Source of the DNA: JAFEDN01 sp963712715
Lineage (GTDB): Bacteria; Pseudomonadota; Gammaproteobacteria; Coxiellales; Coxiellaceae
Direction: 5' to 3'
DNA length: 64,000 nt
Assembly: GCA_963712715.1 (NCBI GenBank)
Contig: CAVQJI010000022.1
Coordinates: 1 to 64,000 of the forward strand
Part shown: in pieces, positions 52,303 through 63,199 of the stretch
How positions within the stretch are numbered: position 1 is the stretch's first letter
Layout of the letters: every line of letters starts with the position of its first letter
Position numbers and translations under genes: made by a program
Notes under the pieces: generated by a model
The model's input: only the letters and a program-made list of their open reading frames with translations
What the model was told of the DNA's origin: nothing
Database searches by the model: none

Positions 52303-55040
52303 TTACCGAAACTTGCATTCCGCTTCATATTCGATAAGTTTTTTATTCGCTTCTGAAAATTCCTGTTGAATTTCTTCATAAGTTTTAGGTGTTAAATGGT
52401 CATAAAATAATTGGTATCGGGAAGGATACTCTCCTTTGGTGTACTCCAGAACGATATCTGTTAAGTCAGGGAGCAAAAGTTTGCATGCAAAAAAACTTTG
52501 CCTCACGACACTATGATATTCATTTTGTAACCTAAGATTTCTTCCCCCAGTGCAATTAAGGGATCATTTTCGTTTGATGGGCAGCCAGAAAAACAATAAT
52601 AAGAAGAATCAGTATAAGGGGTGCAATATCTTAGCGTTTGATTACAGAGAAAAAACAGGACTAATTTGGATGTCATTAGGCGTTCGTAATTGAAATCCAG
52701 TTCAGTGATGGTGTTGTTTAAAGCCAGGGCCAGTAGCCCAATACATGTCATTTCAGAATTAGAGCTAATGGCCAAACGTTTAAGACGTGGATTTTTGACC
52801 AAAGCAGTGATGCCTCTATCACCGATTTTACAGTCTTCCACATAAAGGCTGTTTAATCGGGGGTGTGACGCCAGGTGACGCGCCCCTTTATCAGCAATAA
52901 AATTGTGACTTAAATCAAGATGTTCCAGATTTTTATTTTTCGAAATTAAAGCAGTTGCTTTAGGGCCGATTCCACATTTTCTTAACGTAAGACTGGTTAA
53001 CACTGAACAGCCTGAGAAAACAGTAACCCAATTATTCATGACTCGATTCTGCTGCTCACCGTGGTAAGCAAAGCTCTTCAGTATTTTCTTTTTCTTTTTG
53101 AGAAAAAATTTAATTCCCTGATAACTGATATGCTCTTCCTTCAGGGTCAGTTCGTTTATATTAGGGTGTTTCGAAAGAATACGAAGACCCTGATTATTTA
53201 TTTTATTATCCCTTAAGTCCAGTATCCTTAAGGTCTTAAGTTCTAAAAGCCGGTCAACTCCGCCATTGCTAATTTTGCAGTGGTCCAAACGAAGGTTGGT
53301 CAAACTGGGGTAGTTTGATAAAATCCTGATGGTATCATCCCCTGACTGTTTTTTAATATAAGCAAGATGAAGGGTATGTAAATGACTGTTCAGTAAATGG
53401 TGATCATCCAGGGTAAATGTAGGAAACCGGAATGAAAGTTTTTCTAAATTGGGACAGCTGAATAGGGTACGGGCCACATCATTATCTATTTGTGCATTAT
53501 TCAATTCCAGACTCTTTAGAACAGTATTATTTTTTAATAGTTGAGTTATTTTTTCATGGCTGAAGATAACTGGGTCCATTGTTGCTTCTATCCTGAGGTG
53601 AGTCAGGGACCGGTTAGACGATAAGGCTTCTAATCCTTTATCAAGGCTTACAGGATCATAATTTCCAGCGCAATATAAAATCAAACTCGTTAAAGTTTTA
53701 TTTCCTGCCAAAAGGCTGACTGCTTCATCAAATGCGCAGAATATCACTGCGAAAAGTTTTTTAATAACAGGATTTAAATTCAGGTATTTCAGGAGATAAT
53801 CGACCGTCTCAATTGTTCTAATTCTTAATCCCAACATGTCAGTGCCATTATCCTTTTTGGCAAATTCAGAAAAATATTCGGTTTCGACGGGATCTAATGG
53901 TTCCCAGTCTTCAAATTTCCCCGGCTGGCAATCAAAACGGTTCCTGAGTCCAGGCACTGTTTCGCATAAATGGTTTATGGCTTCCTGTCCCCCCGGTATT
54001 TTGTTCAATAAGCCGTATTGGTAGGGAAATTCGCCTTCTGCGTATTCCCAAACCAGATCGGTCAGGACATTTATCCCTAAAAATTCGATTATTTCTTCCC
54101 TGACTTTAACAGGATATTCCTGTTGAAACAGGTGGTTTCTGAAAGGTATTTTGTTTATCTCTTTCACCAAACTGGGATGATAATCAGATAAAAACAGCAG
54201 GTCGGGTAGATCAAGATTACTCCGTGTTTGGTTAGCCAATAAAAAATACCCTGCTAAAGAAGTCATGATTCGCCGGGAATATTCATCCACTCCAGGACGG
54301 GTTATGCTCTGGTTCAACGTCAGGGCGCTTAGGCCCCTGTCACTTATTCCAGTCCTAAAAAAACCGAGTTCAGTTAAAGAAGTGTTGTCTATGAACGCGA
54401 CAGCTCCGGCATCTCCGATTACATTGCGAGTTAAATCGAGAGTTTTGATGGTTTTATTTTTTGCCAGTTCAATGGCTCCCCGATAGGTGATTTTGCAATC
54501 CATCATATGAAGCTTGATGAGAGTGGTATTATCTTTAAAAGCCGCTGCACCCGCGTCACCTATTGCATTCAGGTTTAAACGGAGGGAGGTAATGGCCCGA
54601 TTTTTGGAAAGCTCAATAGCTCCCTGGCTCCCGATACTGCATGTACGTAAATTCAGTTCAGTAATAGACCTGTTTGTTTGAAAAGCGGCTGCGCCACGGT
54701 CGCCGATTTTATTATCTTCCAGATTCAGGCGGGTAATTGTTTTAGTGTCGGCGAGTTGAAGGGCCCCCTGTTCTCCAATACCACAGTTAGACAGATCAAG
54801 TTCAGTGATGAATGGATTATTGTAAAAAGCGGCCGCACCCTGATCGCCAATGTTATTACCTCGCAACACCAGTTTGGTAATTTTTATATCGCCTGCCAGT
54901 TGACCTGCGCCCAAAGAGCTGATTCCACAGGAACCCAGATTAAGATCAAGAATCGTATGATTACTTTTAAAAGCGCCGGCGCCGGCATCTTTTGAATCCA
55001 GTTTGGACTGTTCTTCATTTTTTGTTATATCTCTTTTCAT
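52303..55040 (-). pseudogene. LRR protein 2: N-terminal deletion and late frameshift
   Basis: Paralogue of the flanking LRR genes. The first 15 residues (MKRDITKNEEQSKLD) match the family, but the next residues jump straight to the repeat GAGAFKSNHT. About 230 residues of cap and first repeats present in paralogue 1 are therefore missing, in frame. Near 52,545 a C-run has five C where paralogue 3 has six, shifting the frame. The tail MRQSFFACKLLLPDLTDIVL EYTKGEYPSRYQLF continues in the next frame to 52,303. DNA similarity to paralogue 3 is very high over long stretches (for example 53,041-53,165 against 55,980-56,100), implying recent duplication or conversion. It keeps GGAGG before its ATG, so a shortened product may still be made. 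Confidence 0.78.
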
Positions 55041-55141
55041 TTTTTCCTCCATCAATATAAATGTCTTTTATGATTACGATAACATATGATCTCACGTATT
55101 AAAACAGGTGGGTGTCCGGAGAACAGGGACTATCCCAGGTT

Positions 55142-55227
55142 TGTCATTGCGAGTGCAAGCGAAGCAATCCAGTTCGAACTTTGTGGAAATTCTGTACTGG
55201 ATTGCTTCGCTAACGCTCGCAATGACA
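55142..55227. repeat. Palindromic element core between LRR genes 2 and 3
   Basis: TCATTGCGAGTGCAAGCGAA and its partner TTCGCTAACGCTCGCAATGA, the same inner palindrome as in the TA-flanked elements. It lies directly downstream of LRR gene 3. Confidence 0.78.
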
Positions 55228-55231
55228 GTAT

Positions 55232-58200
55232 TTACCGAAACTTGCATTCCTCTTGATATTCGACAAGTTTTTTATTCGCTTCTGGATATTCCTGTTGAAT
55301 TTTCCTGAAAATTTCAGGTGTTAAATGGTCATAAAATAATTGGTATCGGGAAGGATACTCACCTTTGGTGTATTCCAGAACGATATCTGTTAAGTCAGGG
55401 AGCAAAGGTGTGAATGCAAAAAAACTTTGCCGCACGACACTATGATATTCATTTTGTAGCCTAAGATTTCTTCCCCCCAGCGCAATTAAGGGATCATTTT
55501 CGTTTAATGGGAAGCCAGAAAGACAATAATAAGAAGAATCAGGATAAGGGGTGCAATATCTTAGCGTTTGATTACAGAGAAAAAACAGGACTAATTTGGA
55601 TGTCATTAGGTGTTCGTAATTGAAATCCAGTTCAGTGATGGTGTTGTTTAAAGCCAGGGCCAGTAGCCCAATACATGTAATTCCAGAATTAGAGCTAATG
55701 GCCAAACGTTTAAGGCGTGGATTTTTGGCCAAAGCAGTGATTCCTCTATCACCGATTTTACAGTCTTCCAAATAAAGGCTGTTTAATCGGGGGTGTGACG
55801 CCAGCATACGCGCCCCTTTATCAGCAACAGGATTGTGACTTAAATCCAGATGTTCCAGATTTTTATTTTTCGAAAGTAAAGCGGTTCCCTTCGGGCCGAT
55901 TCCACATCTTCTTAACGTAAGACTGGTTAACACTGAACAGTCTGAGAAAATATTAACCCAATTATCCGTGGCTGGATTCTTCTGCTCACCATGGTAAGCA
56001 AAGCTCTTCAGTATTTTCTTTTTCTTTTTGAGAAAAAATTTAATTCCCTGATAACTGATATGCTCTTCCTTCAGGGTCAGTTCGTTTATATTAGGGTGTT
56101 TCGAAAGAATATGAAGACCCTGATTATTTATTTTATTATCGCTTAAGTCCAGTACCCTTAAGGTCTTAAGTTTTAAAAGACAGGCAACTCCGACATTGCT
56201 AATTTCGCAGTTGGTCAAACTGGGGTGGTTTGATAAAATCCTGAGGCTATTATCCCCTGTTTTTTAATACCAGAAAGATGAAGGGTCTGTAAATGACTGT
56301 TCAGTAAATGATGATCATCTAAGGTAAATGTCCTATATTTGAATGAAAGTTTTTCTAAATTGGGATGGCTGAATAGGGTACGAGCCATATCATTATCTAT
56401 TTGTGCATGATTCAATTCCAGACTCTTTAGAACAGTATTATTTTTTAATAGTTGAATTATTCTTTCGTGGCTGAAGATAAGTTCGGACATGGTTTCTATT
56501 GTGAGGTGAGTCAGGGACTGGTTAGACGATAGGGCTACTAGTCCTTTATCAAGGCCTGCATTAAAAAAAGGAAGATCATAATTAGCACTGCCATATAAAT
56601 TCAGACTCGTTAAAGTATTATTTCCTGCCAAAAGGCTGACTGCTTCATCAAATGGGCAGAATATCACTGCGAGAAGCCTTTTTATGGCAGGATTTAAATT
56701 CAGGTAATTCAGGAGATAACGGACCGTCTCAATTGTTCTAATTCTTAATCCCAACATGTCAGTTCCATTATCCTTTTTGGCAAATTCAGAAAAATATTCG
56801 GTTTCGACGGGATCCAATGGTTTCCAGTCTTCAAATTTCCCCGGCTGGCCAGCCATTCCCGCTGAGTACAGCGTCCATGGCTTCCTATTTATATCCTGCG
56901 CATCGGCGAAGCCGATTGCTCGGAATGAAGGGGGAGAATCGCGATTCTCCCCCTTACGATCCCCCATCGCGTAAGGAGAGTTCCCTTCAGCGAGAACTCC
57001 TGCCGGCTGGCAATCAAAACGGTTCCTGAGTCCAGGGACTGTTTCGCATAAATGGTTTATGGCTTCCCGTCCCCCCGGTATTTTGTTCAATAAACCGTAT
57101 TGGTAGGGAAATTCCCCTTCTGCGTATTCCCAAACCAGATTGGTCAGGACTTTTATCTCTAAACATTCGATTATTTCTTCCCGGACTTTAGCAGGATACT
57201 CCTGTTGAAACAGGCGGTTTCTGAGAGGCATTTTTTTTATCTCGTTTACCAGGCCCTGATGGAAATGAGATAAAAACAGCAGGTCGGGTAGAGCAACACG
57301 CCTCCATGTTCGGTTAGCCAATAAAAAATACGCTGCTAAAGAAGTCATTATTCGCCGGGAATATTCATCCACTAAAAGAGTGATTATGCTCTGGTTCAAC
57401 GTCAGGGCGCTTAGGCCCCTGTCACTTATTCCAGTACGACATAAACTGAGTTCAGTTAAAGAAGTATTGTCTATGAACGCGACAGCTCCGGCATCTCCAA
57501 TTCCATTGCCACTTAAACCGAGAACTTTGATGATTTTATTTTTTGCCAGTTCAATGGCTCCCCGACAGGTGATTTTGCAATCCATCATATGAAGCCTGGT
57601 GAGAAAGGTATTAGCTTTAAAAGCCGCCGCACCCGCGTCACCTATCGCGTTCAGGGATAAACGGAGGAAGGTAATGGCGCCATTTTGGGAAAGCTCAATG
57701 GCTCCCTGGCTCCCGATATCGCAGCGAGTTAAATTCAGGTCAGTAATAGACCTGTTTGTTTTAAAAGCGGCTGCGCCACGATCGCCGATTTTATTTTCTT
57801 CCAGATTTAAGCGGGTAATTGTTTTAGTGTCGGCGAGTTGAAGGGCTCCCTGTTCTCCAATACCACAGTTAGACAGATCAAGTTCAGTGATAAATGGATG
57901 ATCGTAAAAAGCGGCCGCACCCTGATCGCCAATGTTATTACCTCGCAACACCAGGCGGGTAATCTTTTTATTGCCTGCCAGTTCGCCTGCGCCCAAAGAG
58001 CTGATTCCACAGGAACTGAGGTTGAGATCAATAATCGTATGATTACTTTTAAAAGCGGTTGCACCGGTATCTCCAATTTGATTGTTTGCCAGGTTTAAAT
58101 GAGTAATGACATGACTGGAGGCGAGAGCCCTTGCTCCCGGTTCAGTGATACCGTTTTCACGAAGCGAGAGGTTTGTAATGGTTCGATTATTTTTCAATAC

Positions 58201-58833
58201 CGTGGCGCCATGATCGCCAATTTGATTATCATTCAGACGCAGATTCCTGAGAATTCCTTTTTGATAGCCAATTTCGCAACTTTTATTTAAATTCAGATGA
58301 GTGAGAGACAGTTTATTTTCAAGTACCTTCAGAACGGCTTCCTGTACTGGCCAACTGTCCAGATTAAATGTATTTAACTGCTTATTATTTGTTAGCGCAT
58401 CCAGTCCTGTTCCACTGATATGAAGTTTTTCATATTCCATAATTGAGAGTTCCGCCGGGCTGGTTTTGGTTGCCAGATGCAATGCCTGTTGATCAGTGAT
58501 TTCGCAACAGTTAAAAACAAACTTTGTTATGGCAGAATTAAGCGCCAAAAGACGCATCCCTTCGTCGCTCATGTTGACTTTGTAGAGTGTGAGCTCCTTT
58601 AGGGTTCGCAGGTTTGCCAGAGAAAATATGTCTTTCTGATCAAGGGATTTGTCCCAGATGTCCAGATTTGTAATCCCGGGATTTCTGGACAAATAGTCAC
58701 AAACATTCGCCATGTTAAAATTATATTTATTTTCTCTATACTCTAATCTCAGAAAGTTTTCATCGAAGCGGCAGAATTCAATCTCTGAATCCAGTTCGAA
58801 CTGTTCTTCATTTTTTGTCATATTTCTTTTCAT
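55232..58833 (-). pseudogene. LRR protein 3: in-frame element insertion and one frameshift
   Basis: Full-length paralogue of LRR protein 1, starting MKRNMTKNEEQFELDSEIEF with GGAAG before the ATG. It has the cap, twelve 24-residue repeats, the EYAEGEFPYQYGLL motif, a second LRR block and the terminal EYTKGEYPSRYQLF. Two oddities stand out. A 54-residue insertion (162 bp, 56,849-57,010) splits RFDCQP from GKFEDW, which adjoin in paralogue 2. Near 56,258 four bases (ACTG on the plus strand) are missing relative to paralogue 2, shifting the frame after LHLSGIKKQ. A few bases further on an in-frame loss removes about five residues. Without the frameshift it would be about 1,200 residues. Confidence 0.8.
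56849..57010. mobile_element. RPE-like palindromic element inserted in an LRR coding sequence
   Basis: 162 bp absent from the paralogue, bounded by an 8-bp direct duplication CCGGCTGG (56,841-56,848 and 57,003-57,010). It includes GCTGAGTACAGCG, GATTGCTCGGAATGAAGGGG, the hairpin GGGGGAGAATCGCGATTCTC CCCC and GCGAGAACTCC. Its length is a multiple of three and it has no stop in the host frame, so it adds 54 residues. Confidence 0.85.
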
Positions 58834-58904
58834 TTTCTTCCCATCGATAAAAACGTCTTTTATGATTACGATATCATATGATCTCACGTATTAAAACAGA
58901 TGGG

Positions 58905-59040
58905 AAGCGGGACCCGCTTCCTATTTATATCCTGCGCTCGGCAGAGCCGATGCTCGGAATGAAGGGAGTCGCTACGCGCAACTCCCCCTTACGATCCCCC
59001 ATGGCGTAAGGTATTTTCTGCGAAAAATATTTATATTGAA
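58905..59040. repeat. RPE-like palindromic element upstream of LRR gene 3
   Basis: Contains TTTATATCCTGCGCTCGGCA, GAGCCGATGCTCGGAATGAA, GCGCAACTCCCCCTTACGAT and ends in GTATTTTCTGCGAAAAATAT. Nearly the mirror of the 41,020-41,172 copy. A stub of the other palindrome family (TTGCGCTCGCAATGA) follows at about 59,090. Confidence 0.8.
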
Positions 59041-59172
59041 AAATAATTATTGGAGAACAGGGGCTGTTCCAGGTTTGTCATTACTTCACTTGCGCTCGCA
59101 ATGATATCGTTTCAGGGAACCTGAGGTAGCCTAAATTTGGAGGACAATGCGGGGATTGGCATTCTGCAGAAC

Positions 59173-59628
59173 TTAAAGTCTCTCGCCGTAATCAAAATCG
59201 CAGGTTCTTTCACCGGCGGAGCAACTGTAGCCCTTGACGCCCTGCCAGTCACTGAGAAACCAGAGATCCCTGTTTTTTCTGCGAGGATCGGCAATATTCG
59301 GATTGCGGTCTTTCTGGTAAAGAACAATAATCTGGCCACGGTAAGCATATTGGCAGACGGTAACCCCGTAACTCAGACGTTGATCAGAGGTAAGGTGGGC
59401 GTTGGGCGTCCAGAATGCCCGTAAAAATCGGGCGGCCTCTGCCCCCGCCGGGATCGGATAATTGCTGTGGTTAGCGCTGCCCTGGTAAAAACCATTGGCA
59501 GGATTCCAGGAGCATTGAACATTATTCTCAAATTCGACGCAGGTATAACTGACGGTCTCGTATCTGGGACAGTTTGCGATCGCTGTTCCACTAACCAATA
59601 TACCTATTAGTAATATTTTGGTTTTCAT
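59173..59628 (-). CDS. Secreted Cys-rich protein of unknown function
   Basis: 151 residues. A signal peptide (MKTKILLIGILVSGTAIA) is followed by NCPRYETVSYTCVEFENNVQ CSWNP. The mature part carries six Cys (CPRY, YTCV, QCSW, VCQY, YSCS, RTCD), suggesting three disulphides in the periplasm or outside. It resembles small DUF3757-type exported proteins of Legionellales, but I am not certain. It lies downstream of the lipoprotein gene on the same strand. Confidence 0.65.
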   Translation of the reverse strand: MKTKILLIGILVSGTAIANCPRYETVSYTCVEFENNVQCSWNPANGFYQGSANHSNYPIPAGAEAARFLRAFWTPNAHLTSDQRLSYGVTVCQYAYRGQIIVLYQKDRNPNIADPRRKNRDLWFLSDWQGVKGYSCSAGERTCDFDYGERL

Positions 59629-59677
59629 ATTAACTGGACTCCCAGAACTAATTTATGGTGTACCCGACCCTCGAGTG

Positions 59678-60031
59678 TTAAAGACCTCGAGGGCATTTGT
59701 AAGCTTTGCCGGAGTAGGAGACGTTAATTTGCTCCGGGTTGTCACTGGCGGTGCGAGTGGTAAACATCTGCACGTAATTAGCGCCTAAATTAGCAGCCTT
59801 GTTTTTAAGGTCGTTCATTGCAATCGTTTCCATTCTACTATTCGTGGAAAATCCAGCGCTCATGAAACTGGCCTGTTTGTCTGTGGTGAGAGCGCCAAGG
59901 TATTTACAATCCGGGGCGGGAGGATTGGGCGCGAGTATTACCTTTTCAGCTTCCGGGGTCAATTGGCTGGATTGACATCCGCTAATAGTCAATGCGGCGA
60001 AAACCGCCGTAAACAAAATTTTCTTTGACAT
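59678..60031 (-). CDS. DUF4156-type lipoprotein
   Basis: 117 residues. Signal peptide with lipobox LTISGC, the Cys being about residue 20, then LTPEAEKVILAPNPPAPDCK YLGALT, NSRMETIAMNDLKNKAANLG ANYVQM and YSGKAYKCP. This matches the short lipoprotein family annotated DUF4156. The start ATG at 60,031 follows AAGGAG by six bases; an ATG two codons earlier is too close. Located 17 bp after murI on the same strand. Confidence 0.8.
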   Translation of the reverse strand: MSKKILFTAVFAALTISGCQSSQLTPEAEKVILAPNPPAPDCKYLGALTTDKQASFMSAGFSTNSRMETIAMNDLKNKAANLGANYVQMFTTRTASDNPEQINVSYSGKAYKCPRGL

Positions 60032-60048
60032 AAACATCTCCTTATAAT

Positions 60049-60882
60049 CTAAAGTTGCAGCCCAACACACTGGATTTGATCGAGACTAATCGAAGTCGCG
60101 AGGAATTGTCCGGCAACGTAGGCGAAACGTTCCGGTGAATCAGTAACCTGAAATTGGCTGAGAGCGTTTGCGGCAGGCTGGGTGTTGATTAGATCCCGAT
60201 CCTGTAATATTTGTTTTACTGTCAGGGCAGTTTCAACCGCGGGATCAATAATACACGTTTCTTTGCCAATGACATTTTGAATGGATTCCCGCAACAGCGG
60301 AAAATGCGTGCATCCTAACAATAAGCAATCGGGACGCGGAAGAGAGTTGAACAGGGGACTGATATACTGTCTGGCAATGGATTCCGCAATTGGGCCCTTA
60401 ACCCATCCTTCTTCGGCCAATGCGACGAAAATGCTGCAGGCCTGCGCCACCACTTGCGCGGGAGAGCGCAACAGCCGCACTGCTTTTTGATAGCCTTGTG
60501 CCTTGACGGTGGCTTCCGTGGCAATAACGGCGATGTGGCCATTTTGAGAGGCGGCGCAGGCGGCTTTGGCGCCGGGTTCGATCATCCCGACTATGGGGAG
60601 CGAGGGAAACTCCTGCTCAAGCGCAGGTAAAGCCAGGGTGCTCGCGGTATGGCAAGCGACCACCAGTAATTTAATATTTTGGGAAACCAGATGCCGGGCT
60701 GCGCCGAGCGTGTAGCTGATCACCGCGGCAGGGCTTTTCGTTCCGTACGGCACCCTTGCCATGTCGCCAAAGTACAAAAAAGATTCCTGGGGCAAATGCT
60801 CTTTCAGGGTCCGCAACACGGTTAATCCACCCACCCCGGAATCAAACACGGCGATAGGTAAATTTGCTGAAGTATTTTTCAT
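60049..60882 (-). CDS. murI: Glutamate racemase
   Basis: 277 residues. IAVFDSGVGGLTVLRTLKEH LPQESFLYFGDMARVPYG is followed by the first catalytic Cys in VVACHTASTLALP, the second in LLLGCTHFPLL, and VGMIEPGAKAA between. It makes D-glutamate for peptidoglycan precursors. The start ATG at 60,882 begins MKNTSANLPIAVFDS; an ATG six codons upstream is possible. Confidence 0.95.
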   Translation of the reverse strand: MKNTSANLPIAVFDSGVGGLTVLRTLKEHLPQESFLYFGDMARVPYGTKSPAAVISYTLGAARHLVSQNIKLLVVACHTASTLALPALEQEFPSLPIVGMIEPGAKAACAASQNGHIAVIATEATVKAQGYQKAVRLLRSPAQVVAQACSIFVALAEEGWVKGPIAESIARQYISPLFNSLPRPDCLLLGCTHFPLLRESIQNVIGKETCIIDPAVETALTVKQILQDRDLINTQPAANALSQFQVTDSPERFAYVAGQFLATSISLDQIQCVGLQL

Positions 60883-60920
60883 TCTATTATTATACCGCAT
60901 CGCCCTTTCAAATTAAAGAT

Positions 60921-61763
60921 TTAGTCGATCGCAGATAAAATCGTTGAGGATTGGTTTTTTTGTTCCTCGAGAATTTTTTGTTCCTCTTTTTGCATTTTTG
61001 CTAACTGGGGTTTAAATCCCTGTAATTTTTGCTGAATCTGCGCATCATCGTGCGCCAGGTGTTGACGGCTCAGGGCGCTTTGCGTGGTCAATAACATTTT
61101 TAAATACAGATAATCCGCGCAATTCATTTGTTTATAATCCTTTTGAGGTAGTTTCAAGCCGACTTCAATAAATCGCGGCAATATATCCGTCGCAACATCT
61201 TCGTCCTGGAGTTCCCTGATTTCACGCTCTGTTAATAATAGTTTAGACTCAGCAAAAAAATCGATCAGTATTTCCGTCCAGTGTTGAATGAATTCACGCC
61301 ATTGCTCATTATGCTGTTCGGATAATTCATCGAGCTGATGTTGCATGTTGTCCAGTAAGGAAAAATTTAATTTTTCGAGTTTTTTCTCGGGGATTTGTTC
61401 CGCTTCAGGTTTGGCACGCTTGTTTTTAAATAATTCTTCTTTGCAGAGATGAATCTCCAGGCGAACCCGGGTGAGACGCGCGTATGCAGCCATTTTATCT
61501 TTAATCATCGCCCCAAACGGTCCCTGCAGGGCGGTCTGGATATTTTTTTCCGCCATGATATGCGGTAATTCATCGGAGGTGCCAAAATTGATATCTTCCA
61601 GATTCTCGATGTTAAAACTTTCCAAATCTTCAATATTAAGAATAGGTTTTTCTTTAGCGGGAATACTGTGACTGATAATCAGTTTGGCCAATGCTTTCCA
61701 TTCGCTTATTAAAATCCGTGCCTGCGTTCCAAAAAATGACGGGGAGGAGGGTTCTGTGACCAT
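60921..61763 (-). CDS. Uncharacterised helical protein next to prpD
   Basis: 280 residues, no signal peptide or membrane span. Highly charged and helical with coiled-coil-like ends (IQQKLQGFKPQLAKMQKEEQ KILEEQKNQ). Three short acidic repeats (ILNIEDLESFNIENLEDINF) are near residues 50-65. I do not recognise the family. The ATG at 61,763 has AGGA eight bases upstream and lies three bases after the prpD stop, so it may be the last gene of the prpCD operon. A structural or effector-like role is possible but unsupported. Confidence 0.55.
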   Translation of the reverse strand: MVTEPSSPSFFGTQARILISEWKALAKLIISHSIPAKEKPILNIEDLESFNIENLEDINFGTSDELPHIMAEKNIQTALQGPFGAMIKDKMAAYARLTRVRLEIHLCKEELFKNKRAKPEAEQIPEKKLEKLNFSLLDNMQHQLDELSEQHNEQWREFIQHWTEILIDFFAESKLLLTEREIRELQDEDVATDILPRFIEVGLKLPQKDYKQMNCADYLYLKMLLTTQSALSRQHLAHDDAQIQQKLQGFKPQLAKMQKEEQKILEEQKNQSSTILSAID

Positions 61764-61765
61764 AT

Positions 61766-63199
61766 TTATTTCCTGTGTAATAAATGCGTCCATTCATGAA
61801 TGGGAGTTTTTAAAAATTGATCCCGGTTATGGGTGAGTTCCAAAATTTTTTCCGCCTGATCTTTATCAAAATGCTGATAGACACTATCAGTAAATTTTTT
61901 CATTAACAGCGGCATGCCTTCCTCGCGACGTTTGCGGTGGCCGATCGGATATTCAACGATAATCTCCTGGGTGCAAGTACCGTCCTTGAAAAAAATCTGA
62001 ATGGCGTTACCAATTGAGCGTTTATCCGGGTCTAAATAGCCTTTACTGAATTCAGGACTTTCGAGGACCTGCATTTTTTGGCGAAGAAAATCGATCCGCG
62101 GATCTTTTGCGATGTCATCTTCATAATGCCCGGCGGTCAGTTCCCCAAACAATAAACTGACAGCCGTAATGTATTGCAAACAATGGTCACGGTCGGCCGG
62201 GCTATGCAGCGGTCCCAGTTTATTAATAATCCGCATGGCGGATTCCTGGGTTCTGATGCGAATTCTATGAATATCTTCCAGGCGATCCTTTATCTCGGGA
62301 TGAAGCTGAATCGCCGCTTCCGCAGCGGTTTGCGCGTGAAATTCCGCGGGGAAGGCGATTTTAAATAAAATATTTTCCATAATGTAACTGGTATAGGGAC
62401 GGGTGACTCGCAAGGGCCGCCCTTCAAAATAAACATCATAAAATCCCCATTGTTTGGCGCTTAGAGCGCTCGGATAACCGCCTTCACCGGCCATGGTCAG
62501 TAACGCCAGGCGCACTCCGCGGCTGGTTGCATCTCCTGCCGCCCAGGATTTTCGAGAACCGGTGTTGGGAGAATGACGGTAAACACGCAGGGACTGGCCG
62601 TCCAGCCAGGCCTGTGAGACCGCGTTGCAGACTTGCGCAAGCTCGCCACCCAACAGGCGGGTAGCAAGGGCAGTGGTCGCGACTTTCACCAACACCACAT
62701 GATCGAGCCCCACGCGATTAAAACTATTTTCCAGAGCCAAAATCCCCTGAATTTCGTGCGCCTTGATCATGAATGTCAATAAATCATGAATAGTGAAGAG
62801 GGGGCGGTTTTTTTGTCGATTTAAATAATCCATAGTGCTGAGTAAACCACCGATATTATCGGAAGGATGTCCCCATTCCGCCGCCAACCAGGTATCGTTA
62901 TAATCCAGCCAGCGAATCATGGTTCCTAAATTAAAAGCGGCCTGCACCGGTTCCAGTTTAAAAGACGTGCCGGGGACATGAGAACCGTTGCTCTGTTCCG
63001 CTCCGGGAACCACCGGTCCCAGAACTCGAGTACAGTCGGGAAATTGCAGCGCCATGAATGCACACGCCAGTGAGTCCAACAAATCGTAATAAGCTGTTTG
63101 GTAAGCCAGTGGGCTATCGATAATATAATTACAGACATATTCAGCGATATTAGCGATTTCTTTATCGAAAGGTGGTTTTTTATTATCGTTAATATTCAT
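61766..63199 (-). CDS. prpD: 2-methylcitrate dehydratase
   Basis: 477 residues, MmgE/PrpD family: YYDLLDSLACAFMALQFPDC TRVLGPVVPGAEQSNGSHVP G, FNLGTMIRWLDYNDTWLAAE WGHPSDNIGGLL, SRKSWAAGDATSRGVRLALL and YPIGHRKRREEGMPLLMKKF. It dehydrates 2-methylcitrate to 2-methyl-cis-aconitate in propionate breakdown. The ATG overlaps the prpC stop (ATGA). Confidence 0.95.
   Translation of the reverse strand: MNINDNKKPPFDKEIANIAEYVCNYIIDSPLAYQTAYYDLLDSLACAFMALQFPDCTRVLGPVVPGAEQSNGSHVPGTSFKLEPVQAAFNLGTMIRWLDYNDTWLAAEWGHPSDNIGGLLSTMDYLNRQKNRPLFTIHDLLTFMIKAHEIQGILALENSFNRVGLDHVVLVKVATTALATRLLGGELAQVCNAVSQAWLDGQSLRVYRHSPNTGSRKSWAAGDATSRGVRLALLTMAGEGGYPSALSAKQWGFYDVYFEGRPLRVTRPYTSYIMENILFKIAFPAEFHAQTAAEAAIQLHPEIKDRLEDIHRIRIRTQESAMRIINKLGPLHSPADRDHCLQYITAVSLLFGELTAGHYEDDIAKDPRIDFLRQKMQVLESPEFSKGYLDPDKRSIGNAIQIFFKDGTCTQEIIVEYPIGHRKRREEGMPLLMKKFTDSVYQHFDKDQAEKILELTHNRDQFLKTPIHEWTHLLHRK

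Noticed and set aside
48596..58833. Regularly spaced repeats that could suggest a CRISPR array
   Set aside because: The periodicity is 72/144 bp of coding LRR sequence with no identical repeats separated by unique spacers. I saw no CRISPR array anywhere in the window.
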